Positions 45,348 to 52,880 of a DNA stretch of 64,000 nucleotides are shown here, in pieces. The stretch lies in the NCBI RefSeq assembly GCF_900116195.1, contig NZ_FOZW01000014.1, forward strand, positions 1 to 64,000, written 5' to 3'. The position numbers and the translations under genes were made by a program. Positions within the stretch are counted from its first letter, which is position 1, and every line of letters starts with the position of its first letter. The notes beneath the pieces are model-generated. The model made no database searches, was not told the DNA's origin, and saw only the letters and a list, made by a program, of their open reading frames with translations. The stretch comes from Alloyangia pacifica. GTDB lineage: Bacteria; Pseudomonadota; Alphaproteobacteria; Rhodobacterales; Rhodobacteraceae.

Positions 45348-45675
45348 GATGAAAGACCTCCTCAGCCTCGGCCCACCACTCGCCCTCGCTCCGAGTGTCG
45401 AGCGGACGCTGCAGCGGCATGCAATGCGACCACCAGTCCTGAGTCACCGGGTCCGCGGCCATCTTTGCCATGTCCGCCTCGAAGTCGGTGCCGACATACT
45501 CGAAGTAAGCGAAGAGCAGGTTCTCCGGCTCCTTCAGGAAGATCGAGTAGTTTCTGATATTACAGGCGGAAATCATCTCCAGCACCTGCGGCCAGACCGC
45601 GGCGTGCAGGCGTTTGTATTCCGCGATCCCCTCCGGATCGACGGCGATGATCTGGCCGTGTCGTTGGGCGGTCAT
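45340..45675 (-). CDS. L-rhamnose/L-fucose mutarotase family protein (RhaM-like)
   Basis: A 111-residue protein of the RhaM/YiiL family. It has YKRLHAAVWPQVLEMISACNIRNYSIFL near residue 20, FAYFEYVG, then DPVTQDWWSHCMPLQ and EEVFHHD at the end, which supply family His and Trp residues. It interconverts sugar anomers. The ATG at 45675 is preceded by GAGGACCAGAC. First gene of the sugar-acid operon and the last point before the promoter at 45757. Confidence 0.9.
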   Translation of the reverse strand: MTAQRHGQIIAVDPEGIAEYKRLHAAVWPQVLEMISACNIRNYSIFLKEPENLLFAYFEYVGTDFEADMAKMAADPVTQDWWSHCMPLQRPLDTRSEGEWWAEAEEVFHHD

Positions 45676-45756
45676 GTCTGGTCCTCGGCAATGCGGGCAA
45701 GGATGGGCCCCGCTCTCGCGAGGCGGGGGTATATTCATATTCGAGCTTAACATTTA

Positions 45757-45786
45757 TATCTAAACATCCACACGGAGAGCTGTCAA
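45757..45786 (-). promoter_or_regulatory. Consensus promoter of the sugar-acid operon
   Basis: On the minus strand a perfect TTGACA (45781-45786) is followed by an 18-base spacer and TAGATA (45757-45762). A TATAAA-like alternative lies just beyond. The spacing and the nearby operator support this as the promoter of the mutarotase-UxaA-SDR-FAH operon, about 85 bases upstream of its first start. Confidence 0.65.
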
Positions 45787-45804
45787 TTCCGGCACTCCGG
45801 GAAA

Positions 45805-45818
45805 TGTGAGCGCTCACA
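45805..45818. promoter_or_regulatory. Perfect symmetric lac-type operator
   Basis: TGTGAGCGCTCACA is a perfect 14-bp palindrome with a central CG. It equals the core of the ideal symmetric lac operator and matches operator style of LacI-family regulators. It lies 18 bases upstream of the -35 box of the operon promoter. No LacI-family gene lies in the window. Confidence 0.7.
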
Positions 45819-45940
45819 AGGAAGTTGAGCCCCTCACGACAAGCGAAACATGCCCTCAGCGAGGATGTCGTCGGCCGAAAAGAAGCACATGCTCTTCAAG
45901 CCGCCTGTGACTGGACGGGCGAAACACCCGATGAAACAAG

Positions 45941-45967
45941 AAGACGCCCCGCCAAGCGGGGCGTCTT
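45941..45967 (-). terminator. Terminator of the thioesterase gene
   Basis: AAGACGCCCCGC (45941-45952) pairs perfectly with GCGGGGCGTCTT (45956-45967), loop CAA, about 40 bases after the thioesterase stop. Confidence 0.8.
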
Positions 45968-46007
45968 GCGAAATTCGATGAGCCTGCGTCCCCGCGGGGG
46001 CGGCGCG

Positions 46008-46481
46008 TCAGCCCTCCGCAGCCTTCCGCATCTCCTCGCCGAATTGCACCCGCAGCTTCTTGCGCAACGCGGCGGCACGATGGCGCTTTTTCTCGAGCTC
46101 GGTGCTGACCGTGAGCGCCGGCACCTCGGCAGGACGCCCCTCGTCATCCACCGCGACCATGGTGAAATAGCACGAGTTGGTATGGCGGCGCGTGCCCTTG
46201 CGAATATCCTCGGCCTCGACACGAATGCCGATCTCCATCGAGGTGCGGCCCGCGTGATTCACGCTCGCGCGGAAGGTCACCAGTTCACCGACGTTGATCG
46301 GCTGCTTGAAAGTCACCTGGTCCACCGAGAGCGTCACCGCGTAGCGTCCGGAGAAGCGCGAGGCGCAGGAAAAGGCGACCCGGTCGAGCAGGTTGAGAAG
46401 CGCACCACCGTGCACCTTGCCGCTGAAGTTCGCCATGTCTGGTGTCATCAGCACGGTCATCTCGAGTTGGCGGGGATCCAT
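46008..46481 (-). CDS. Acyl-CoA thioesterase, hotdog fold (YciA-type)
   Basis: A 157-residue thioesterase. It has FSGKVHGGALLNLLDRVAFSCASR near residue 20, which contains the catalytic Asp of the hotdog group, and YAVTLSVDQVTFKQPINVGELV near 48. A basic C-terminus follows. It hydrolyses acyl-CoAs, probably medium to long chain. I favour the ATG at 46481, six bases after GGAG; ATG 46493 is an alternative. Single gene. Confidence 0.88.
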   Translation of the reverse strand: MDPRQLEMTVLMTPDMANFSGKVHGGALLNLLDRVAFSCASRFSGRYAVTLSVDQVTFKQPINVGELVTFRASVNHAGRTSMEIGIRVEAEDIRKGTRRHTNSCYFTMVAVDDEGRPAEVPALTVSTELEKKRHRAAALRKKLRVQFGEEMRKAAEG

Positions 46482-46849
46482 GGCTTGCTCCATCACTGGC
46501 CTGATTTTCCGAAGCTCAGCGCTAGCACAGGCATTTGCCCGGATGCCGCAAGTTTTCACCGGGGCGCGACGGATTGCTCCCAAGGCGGGCAGAGGCGCAT
46601 CGCATTGCACCCATAGAGGGCGCCTCTGGAGGTCATTCGCTTCTTGCGGGTGCCCCTCCAACTCCGGCGCGCCATGTCCTGCCCCCCTCGCCCGCACAGT
46701 GACCTTTTCGCAACCGAAAGGGTAACCCCACACATTCCCCCCGGCTTATCCACGTGGACGCTACGTAAACCTCTGGACGACTCGGTTGAGCGATTTCACC
46801 GACCCCGACATCCTTGGGAGCTTGTGAACCCGCTCAAGAGGAGACCTTC

Positions 46850-47209
46850 ATGGCCCGGATCCTTCTGATCCTTCCCGACCAGGACCAGCGCAGTGCTTTG
46901 GACCGCATCCTTGCAGAGGGTGGTCATCGCGCCTTTCAGACGGCCACTGCCGTGGATGCGCGCCCGCTGATCGAAAGCGGCCAGTACGATCTCGTTATGC
47001 TCGATCCCGAGCTGCCGGATCAGGACGGGTTTGCCTTCCTGCGCGACCTGCGCGCTGGCAACACACGGCAGCCGATCGTCGTGCTGAACCGCTATGCGCG
47101 GGTCGCCACGACGCTGCTCGCCAAGGGGCTGGGCGCGAGCGGCATCCTGACGATGCCCTTCACCCGGGGCGAATTCTTCTCGACCATCGACGACGCCATC
47201 GCCGCGTGA
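46850..47209 (+). CDS. Stand-alone receiver-like protein with missing conserved residues
   Basis: A 119-residue protein of the two-component receiver fold. The phospho-acceptor Asp is kept at 52 (LVMLDPELPDQDG), and acidic residues sit at 10 and 12. The switch Thr/Ser is Asn at 80 (VVLNRYA), and the catalytic Lys before Pro is Met at 102 (LTMPF). These replacements should weaken or alter phosphorylation-linked switching. GAGGAGACC precedes the ATG. No kinase is adjacent. Confidence 0.8.
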   Translation: MARILLILPDQDQRSALDRILAEGGHRAFQTATAVDARPLIESGQYDLVMLDPELPDQDGFAFLRDLRAGNTRQPIVVLNRYARVATTLLAKGLGASGILTMPFTRGEFFSTIDDAIAA

Positions 47210-47836
47210 GAACAGCCCTGCCGCAGGTGCCTCATCTGCGGCAGGACGAGACCAACCCGCGCAGGACGGATCGAGCCGCGCCCTCAGCTCCGCGGAACAC
47301 GGGCATGCTCTGAACTAAGAGCTTTGCTGTCCCTGGAACACGACACCCGCCGCGGGCTCATCCCGCCGCCACCGTGGTCGACGCTCTCACCGCCGCTCTG
47401 AGATTGGGTCGGAAGCGGCCCCGTCCGCCACCGGCGGGGCCATCGTGCTGCCGCATGAAGCGTATGCAATGACCTTCGCGAAGACAGGCGCCGGGAAGTT
47501 GGTCGATCGCGTGGGGCCAACGCTGCAGCGAAATCAAGGTCCGACGACCGAACGTAGCCTGACCCAGAGCGGGCGCCGACTGGACGAAGTGACAGAAGGC
47601 GGGCCGATAACGATCGACCTCATCCTGCCGCCGCACATGCTGCTTATCCCCCTCGATCCTCCTGCTTGACCGACCAGGAGACCACCTGACCGCACACGGC
47701 AAATGACCCCGTCATTATGCTCAGCGCATGCGGGAAGCGGTCAGCAAAACAGGGGGCAGATAGGTGGGGCACCTACGGGGGCATTTCTACCGCCCTCGGG
47801 CCGAAAGTCTCGTAACTTCGGTATGTTAGGAGATAT
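47210..47836. other. Long gap next to tRNA-Gln
   Basis: 627 bases without a supportable gene. Several open frames exist on both strands (for example 47358-47702 minus) but lack starts and family features. A gap this long next to a tRNA could be a decayed insertion. The sequence holds no clear repeat of the tRNA 3' end. Confidence 0.4.
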
Positions 47837-47911
47837 TGGCTGGGGCGGTAGGATTCGAACCTACGGTGCGCGGTACCAAAAACCGGTGCCTTACCACTTG
47901 GCTACGCCCCA
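47837..47911 (-). tRNA. tRNA-Gln (anticodon TTG)
   Basis: 75 bases on the minus strand, from TGGGGCGTAGCC at 47911 to the encoded CCA at 47837. The acceptor stem pairs TGGGGCG with CGCCCCA; GGTTCGAATCC forms the T arm. The anticodon loop TTTTGGT shows TTG. In the anticodon stem (CCGGT with ACCGC) the outermost pair is C-C, whereas related alphaproteobacterial copies usually have G-C there. The tRNA is otherwise normal. Confidence 0.95.
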
Positions 47912-47986
47912 ACCGTGGCGCGGGATTTACGCCAGCCTCCGGGAGGGCGCAACCCCCTTCTGGAAAAAATCTCGGTCTTTTTTTCC

Positions 47987-49054
47987 TCACCTTGCGGAAC
48001 CCTCGCCGGCATCATCGCGACGGCCGGGTGCACGGCAGCGCTCCTCTCCAACGGAGGGCTCCGGTGGCGGGTAGAACGCATAGCGCCCGCGCCCGGCCCG
48101 CTTTGCGTCATAGAGCGCGATGTCAGACTCCTCGAGAAGCGTCTCAGCGCCGGAGGGGGAGACCGCTGCGCCCGGGCGGTGCAGGGCGATCCCTATGCTT
48201 GCCGAGACCCGAGCCGGCCGAACCGCACCCTGCGCCTGCAGTTCAATTGGAGCTTCGAGCCGCGCAATGAGACGCGCGGCAAGCTCCGCGAGTCGCTGGC
48301 GCTCGGTCACACCTGCGACGATGATGACGAATTCGTCACCGCCGATCCGCGCCACGGTATCTCCTTCGCGGGTCAGCTCGCGCATCAGTCCAGCCACGGC
48401 TTCCAGCACCCGGTCCCCGGCGCCATGTCCGAGCGTGTCATTGACCTGCTTGAAGAAGTCGAGATCCAGGTGCATCAGCGCGAAGGCCGCATCGCGCCGC
48501 AGCAAGTCGGTCAGCGTCCGGGTCACGGCGCGGCGATTTCGCAGGCCGGTGAGCGGGTCGGTGAAGGCGCGTTCCTCAGCCTCGAGCATCGCGCCCTGCA
48601 GGCGGCGATTGAGCATCCGCGACGCCTCCATCGCGGCGGATTTCGCCTCGACGAGGTAGAGCATGTCGATGGCAAGGTCGGTGGCGGCGAAATCGCTGCT
48701 GGTGAGCGCATGGTCGCGCACCGCCTCGACGAGGCCGAGACCGAAGGACAGATCGAGGATTGCCCCACCGGAGGCGTCGGGCATGGCCAGGCCGCGCAGC
48801 GTCTCGCGCCTCGGGCCGGCCAGCCGCACTTGCAGCCGGCGCCCCGCAAGCGACAGGAGATCCTCGAGCCCCGTGACGTGCCGGGGCCGGAATATCTCGA
48901 AGAGGTCCGAGAAATGCAGGCGGCAGCTCGCTTCACCGAGGAGCACGCGCTGCAATGTCGGCCCGACGCCAAGCACATGTCCCGACGAATCGAGCCGCGC
49001 GTGCATGGGGCACAGTGCATCCAGGGTCGCCTGAGGCAGAACCAGCGGCGTCAT
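47987..49054 (-). CDS. HNOBA-GGDEF diguanylate cyclase
   Basis: A 355-residue cytosolic enzyme. Residues about 15-160 form an HNOBA domain (H-NOX-associated: FSDLFEIFRPRHVTG, GLGLVEAVRDHALTSSDFAATDLA). A helix (AMEASRMLNRRLQGAMLEAEERAF) and a GGDEF domain follow. FTDPLTGLRNRRA, the RxxD inhibitory site (REGD) and IGGDEF are all present, so cyclic di-GMP synthesis is expected. It overlaps the H-NOX-like gene by four bases, so the two are one output-sensor pair. Confidence 0.9.
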   Translation of the reverse strand: MTPLVLPQATLDALCPMHARLDSSGHVLGVGPTLQRVLLGEASCRLHFSDLFEIFRPRHVTGLEDLLSLAGRRLQVRLAGPRRETLRGLAMPDASGGAILDLSFGLGLVEAVRDHALTSSDFAATDLAIDMLYLVEAKSAAMEASRMLNRRLQGAMLEAEERAFTDPLTGLRNRRAVTRTLTDLLRRDAAFALMHLDLDFFKQVNDTLGHGAGDRVLEAVAGLMRELTREGDTVARIGGDEFVIIVAGVTERQRLAELAARLIARLEAPIELQAQGAVRPARVSASIGIALHRPGAAVSPSGAETLLEESDIALYDAKRAGRGRYAFYPPPEPSVGEERCRAPGRRDDAGEGSAR

Positions 49055-49671
49055 CCGCCCTGTCCTGCGCCATGTGCCCCCAGAACGAAGCTGCGCCCCC
49101 TCGTATAGGCGGTCTCGATCACCGTGATCTCTATCAGCTCGTCGTCGCCGGGACCGTCGGCGAGATCGAGCAGGATCAGCGCCCCGTAGTCGTCGGCCAT
49201 GGCGCGCAGCACACCGGCCAGAACGTGGGAGTACCCCCGACTCGTCGGGCCGGTGCATTTGCAGACAAGGGCGAAGCGACGCGGCGCGGTTTCGCTCAGC
49301 TCCAGCGCCGGTAGGCTCAGATCGGGCACCGCGAGCCGCGCCCGGCCCGGCAGTTCCTCGAGCGAATGCAGGAAGTCGATGAAATCCTCGCCGCCGTAGC
49401 GCATGAGCCGGCGCAGGCGCTCGTTGTTGGGGTGGGTCATGAGGTAGGTGCCAATGTCCTCGAGCATCGCGGCGCGCGGCTTGTCCAACTCCAGCTCGGC
49501 CCGCGTCAGAACGCGCCCGATAAGCTGGGCCTCGTAGTCGAGCATGGCCTCGAACTCAGGCAGTTCCAGTCGCGCGTCATCGGCAACCCGGCGCCAGCGC
49601 TCCTCCCCGTAGGTGTCTTGAACGAAGCACTGCAGAGTGCGTGCGACAAGACCGTGCATCCGCCGATCCAT
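49051..49671 (-). CDS. H-NOX-fold protein without the expected heme ligand
   Basis: A 206-residue protein of the H-NOX (heme NO/O2 binding) fold: MHGLVARTLQCFVQDTYGEERW, YEAQLIGRVLTRAEL, and MRYGGEDFIDFLHSLEELP near residues 90-108. The heme-ligand His of NLDNLH in other members aligns with Pro108 here. The Tyr-x-Ser-x-Arg heme motif region reads C-K-C-T-G at 137-141. A His is at 102, six residues early. The protein may bind heme differently or not at all. Gene overlaps the cyclase by four bases. ATG 49659 is an alternative start. Confidence 0.85.
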   Translation of the reverse strand: MDRRMHGLVARTLQCFVQDTYGEERWRRVADDARLELPEFEAMLDYEAQLIGRVLTRAELELDKPRAAMLEDIGTYLMTHPNNERLRRLMRYGGEDFIDFLHSLEELPGRARLAVPDLSLPALELSETAPRRFALVCKCTGPTSRGYSHVLAGVLRAMADDYGALILLDLADGPGDDELIEITVIETAYTRGRSFVLGAHGAGQGG

Positions 49672-50201
49672 CAGGGGTCCGGCGCGCTAGGCGCCGCCCG
49701 TTGCGTGGCTGGCTCCGCCCGAGCCCGGGAGCGCCGTTTCGCGCGATCTTGGCGACATCGATACTTCCCTTTCTGAAGGTCAGGAGCTGATCCCGCAGTC
49801 CTGCCGCAAACGGCGCACGCTCTTCTGCAAGGACCCAGCACCCTTTCCGGCCGCGCCCACGCCCGCCTGTAAGGTGCCTTGCGCATTGGCGCCGGCGCAG
49901 CCACACCAAACGCAGCTCAGGAAACATCGCCCCTGAGCGCAACGAGCGACGGGCCGACTGAAGTCCTAGCGCCTGCGGAAATTCCCCGCATGGTGAGGCC
50001 TCGCAGGCACCCCGCAGATCAGCCTGCACACGCCAGAATGAACGCCCCTGACAAGACACCTCTGACCAAATGCCCCTGAGCGGAGGCCGCCCAATGTGAT
50101 CGCCGGTGCGCCGCTGCCACCATGGCAGGCCCAATGCGGTCACTCTAGGCGACGGAACTTAACGAATCCGCAATGCCGAAAATTCTTCGGAGTTGTCCAG
50201 C
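49672..50201. other. Intergenic stretch
   Basis: 530 bases between the H-NOX-like gene and the HAD phosphatase stop. Open frames on both strands lack starts and family features. The H-NOX operon promoter must be here. No repeat was noticed. Confidence 0.4.
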
Positions 50202-50924
50202 TCAGGCCTCCACGGCGCAGAGCCATCCGGGCAGATGCCCGATATCGGGCAGCACGACATCCGCGAGGTCACGCAGGTCATCTGCCCCGGCCGGACCGGT
50301 CAACACCGCAACCGTTCTCATGCCCGCCGCGCGGCCCGCTTGCAGGTCATGGGTGCTGTCGCCGACCATGACCACCTGGGCGGGCGGCAGACCGAGGGCG
50401 GTCGCAAAGGCCAGCAAGGGCGCGGGCGATGGCTTGGCGCCGTGGCCGCTGTCGAAGCCGGCGACGAAATCGAACCTGTCGGAAACACCGACCTGCCGCA
50501 GATGCGCGTGGGCCACCGCCTCGTTGTCATTGGTCATCACGCCCAGCCGAAGCCCGGACCGCCGCAGCGAATCCAGCAGCGGCGCCAGAGGCACGGCCTC
50601 GACCAGCGGCGCGCGGGCCGCCTCTTCGGATAGAAAGCGCTCGAGCGCCGTGGCATCACGCCCGCCCAACCCCTGCGCAAGGCACTCCGCCGCCTCGAGA
50701 CTGGTGCCGGCGATCACCGGGCTGTCCTTGAGGAAGGTGCCGCTGCCGAGATCGAAGCGAAGCTCGCGCGCCATGGCATCGATGAGCCGCGCATCACCCT
50801 CGGCAAGCTGATGCATCACCCGCAGCGCCCAGGCACTCCAGGTGCGGGTGAAATCGAACAGCGTGCCATCCTTGTCGAAGAGTACCGCCGCCACACGAGG
50901 GCCGGATTGCGGGCTCACGTCCAA
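50202..50924 (-). CDS. HAD-family phosphatase (phosphoglycolate phosphatase-like)
   Basis: A 240-residue HAD hydrolase. Motif I is FDKDGTLFDF near residue 16 (Asp nucleophile at 17 and Asp at 19). Motif II is GVMTND near 128. Motif III is the Lys in GAKPSPAPLL near 160. Motif IV is VMVGDSTHD near 184. A helical cap lies between 30 and 110. Substrate is probably a small phosphate ester such as phosphoglycolate. It overlaps the DUF3572 gene by ten bases. Confidence 0.87.
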   Translation of the reverse strand: MDVSPQSGPRVAAVLFDKDGTLFDFTRTWSAWALRVMHQLAEGDARLIDAMARELRFDLGSGTFLKDSPVIAGTSLEAAECLAQGLGGRDATALERFLSEEAARAPLVEAVPLAPLLDSLRRSGLRLGVMTNDNEAVAHAHLRQVGVSDRFDFVAGFDSGHGAKPSPAPLLAFATALGLPPAQVVMVGDSTHDLQAGRAAGMRTVAVLTGPAGADDLRDLADVVLPDIGHLPGWLCAVEA

Positions 50925-51196
50925 TGCACCTCGCCGCCGCCAGGCAGGTGCTGGCGCGCCTGGAACGGAAGATCATAGGCCAGCCCCGCCTCGTCGCAGA
51001 AGCTCCGCACCCAGGCGTCGTCCATCAGCAGGAAGTCGAGCACCGCGCCCTGAAAGCCCGGGTCCGACAGACCGGACCGAAAATCCTCGGCAGACGCTCC
51101 CGTGGCGCCGAGGAAAACCGGCAGAAGCTCGTCGTTCGCGGCCAGCCAGGCCGCCGCCTGCAACCCGATCAGCTCTGCCTCGTCACGCCCCACCAT
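50915..51196 (-). CDS. DUF3572 protein
   Basis: A 93-residue soluble protein. It reads LIGLQAAAWLAANDELLPVFLGATG near residue 9, then AVLDFLLMDDAWVRSFCDEAGL, the DUF3572 signature of alphaproteobacteria. Function unknown. GGGGAG precedes the ATG at 51196. It is divergent from the PleD-like gene, a pairing seen in related genomes, and overlaps the HAD gene. Confidence 0.85.
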   Translation of the reverse strand: MVGRDEAELIGLQAAAWLAANDELLPVFLGATGASAEDFRSGLSDPGFQGAVLDFLLMDDAWVRSFCDEAGLAYDLPFQARQHLPGGGEVHWT

Positions 51197-51337
51197 CCGT
51201 GCAACTCCCCGCCAATCGAAAGGCTTTCTTAACCAGTTTTCATAAAGACTGAGCCGCGACGGGGATGCAAGGCCGCGCGGCGCGGGACGGCCTCCGGATG
51301 GGCGACACGCGGACGACACGAGGGCAGGAACAGGACG

Positions 51338-52765
51338 ATGGCAGGACGCATACTCATCGTCGGGGGCTCGGCCAGTCAGTGCGACCAGCTTCGGACCAAG
51401 CTCGCCTCGGCCTTCTACCAGGTCGCGACGGTGGCCAGTGGCGCCGAGGCGTTGCGCAGCATCGACGATCTCCACCCCGATCTCGTTCTCTCTGCGACCA
51501 TGCTGCCCGACATGTGCAGCAGCGGCTTCTGCACCCGGCTGCGCTCATTGCCCGGCCACGCCGACACCCCGCTCGTGCTGCTCTGCGAAAAGGATCAGCC
51601 CGAGCGGCGGCTGGCGTTGCTCGCGGTCGGCGCCGATGATGTCATCGCCCGCCCGGTCGAGGATATCCTGCTGCTCGCCCGGCTGAGAAACCTCATCCAC
51701 CGCAGCCGCGCCCAGGACGAACTGCAGCTGCGCAATGACACCCAGCGCGCGCTTGGGCTGTCAGAACTGCCACGGAACTTCGACCGCCCGGCGCGTATCT
51801 CCCTTGTCCCGCTCGACCCGGAGGCGGATGTCGCCCTTATGGCGACCCGGCTGCGGATCAATCTCGGCGCTCAGGTCCGCATCCTCGCGCCGGGCCATCT
51901 GCTGAAACAAGGCGTCACCCCGGCCGAGGCTATCGTGCTGATTGACAACCCTGCAGCCCCCGAGGCCGGGCTGGCATTTCTGTCGCAACTGCGCACCGCC
52001 CGTGCCCGGCGTCGCGCCGCGCTGGTGTATGTGACAGAGCCGGAGCGCGCCGAATATGCGGCCCGTGCACTGGATCTGGGCGCGGACGAGCTGCTGCACC
52101 GGGGGCCGGATGCACTGGAGCTTGCGCTCCGTCTGCCGCGACTGATCAACCGGAGGCGCCGCGCGGAGCAACATCATGCCGCTCTCCGCAACGGCCTGCG
52201 CGCCGCGATAATCGACCCTCTGACCGGGCTCTACAACCGCCGCTACGCCATGCCAGAGCTGGCGCGGCTGGCGCAGCAGGCCGCCGAACTCGAACAGCCG
52301 CTGGCCCTGCTCATCGCCGACCTCGACCATTTCAAGAAGGTGAACGATCACTGGGGGCATTCCATCGGCGACCGCGTGCTCGCGACGACGGCGCGCGCGC
52401 TGTCCGATGCGCTGCGCCCGCGGGATCTCGTCGCGCGGGTTGGCGGAGAGGAATTTCTCATCGCCCTGCCCGGCAGCGACGCAGAAGCCGCCCTTGCCAC
52501 CGCCCGGCAGTTGCGTGAACGCATCGCCGGGCTGACCTTGCCCTTGATCGGTCCGGGGGGCGGGTCACAGGCCGGCATCGCGCTGACCATCAGCATCGGC
52601 ATCGCCTTCACCGAGCCGGGGTCAAACCCTGTCGAGACGGTCCTGCGCCGAGCCGACGGGGCGCTTTATGCCGCCAAGCAGGCGGGGCGGAACCAGGTCC
52701 GGCTGGCAGAGCCCGAACGGCAGCCACAGCCGTGGCTGAACATCAGGGAATTGCGCCGGATCTGA
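51338..52765 (+). CDS. PleD-like diguanylate cyclase with a degenerate first receiver
   Basis: A 475-residue protein with two receiver-like domains (about 1-120 and 150-285) and a GGDEF domain (about 300-460). In the first receiver the acidic pocket reads Val-Gly-Gly at 8-10, the phospho-acceptor Asp is Ala at 53 (LVLSATMLP), and the catalytic Lys is Arg (IARPVED). The second receiver is even less conserved. The output keeps IIDPLTGLYNRRY, the RPRD inhibitory site and VGGEEF, so cyclic di-GMP synthesis is expected without ordinary phosphorylation. Confidence 0.88.
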   Translation: MAGRILIVGGSASQCDQLRTKLASAFYQVATVASGAEALRSIDDLHPDLVLSATMLPDMCSSGFCTRLRSLPGHADTPLVLLCEKDQPERRLALLAVGADDVIARPVEDILLLARLRNLIHRSRAQDELQLRNDTQRALGLSELPRNFDRPARISLVPLDPEADVALMATRLRINLGAQVRILAPGHLLKQGVTPAEAIVLIDNPAAPEAGLAFLSQLRTARARRRAALVYVTEPERAEYAARALDLGADELLHRGPDALELALRLPRLINRRRRAEQHHAALRNGLRAAIIDPLTGLYNRRYAMPELARLAQQAAELEQPLALLIADLDHFKKVNDHWGHSIGDRVLATTARALSDALRPRDLVARVGGEEFLIALPGSDAEAALATARQLRERIAGLTLPLIGPGGGSQAGIALTISIGIAFTEPGSNPVETVLRRADGALYAAKQAGRNQVRLAEPERQPQPWLNIRELRRI

Positions 52766-52880
52766 GGAGAGTTCCTGGACACAGCCGAGCGCGCTGCCTG
52801 CGGGTATGGGCCGAGGGCCTGACAGGCCCGTCAGATGGCCTTTCCCGCGCCACTGTCACGCCCGCGATCCGGGCGACGTG

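Noticed and set aside
46745-46753. TTATCCACG, resembling a DnaA box
   Set aside because: Single copy with no AT-rich segment, no further boxes and no replication genes nearby.
49577-50143. 188-codon minus frame upstream of the H-NOX-like gene
   Set aside because: Begins in intergenic sequence and overlaps the true gene start in another frame; composition is not protein-like.
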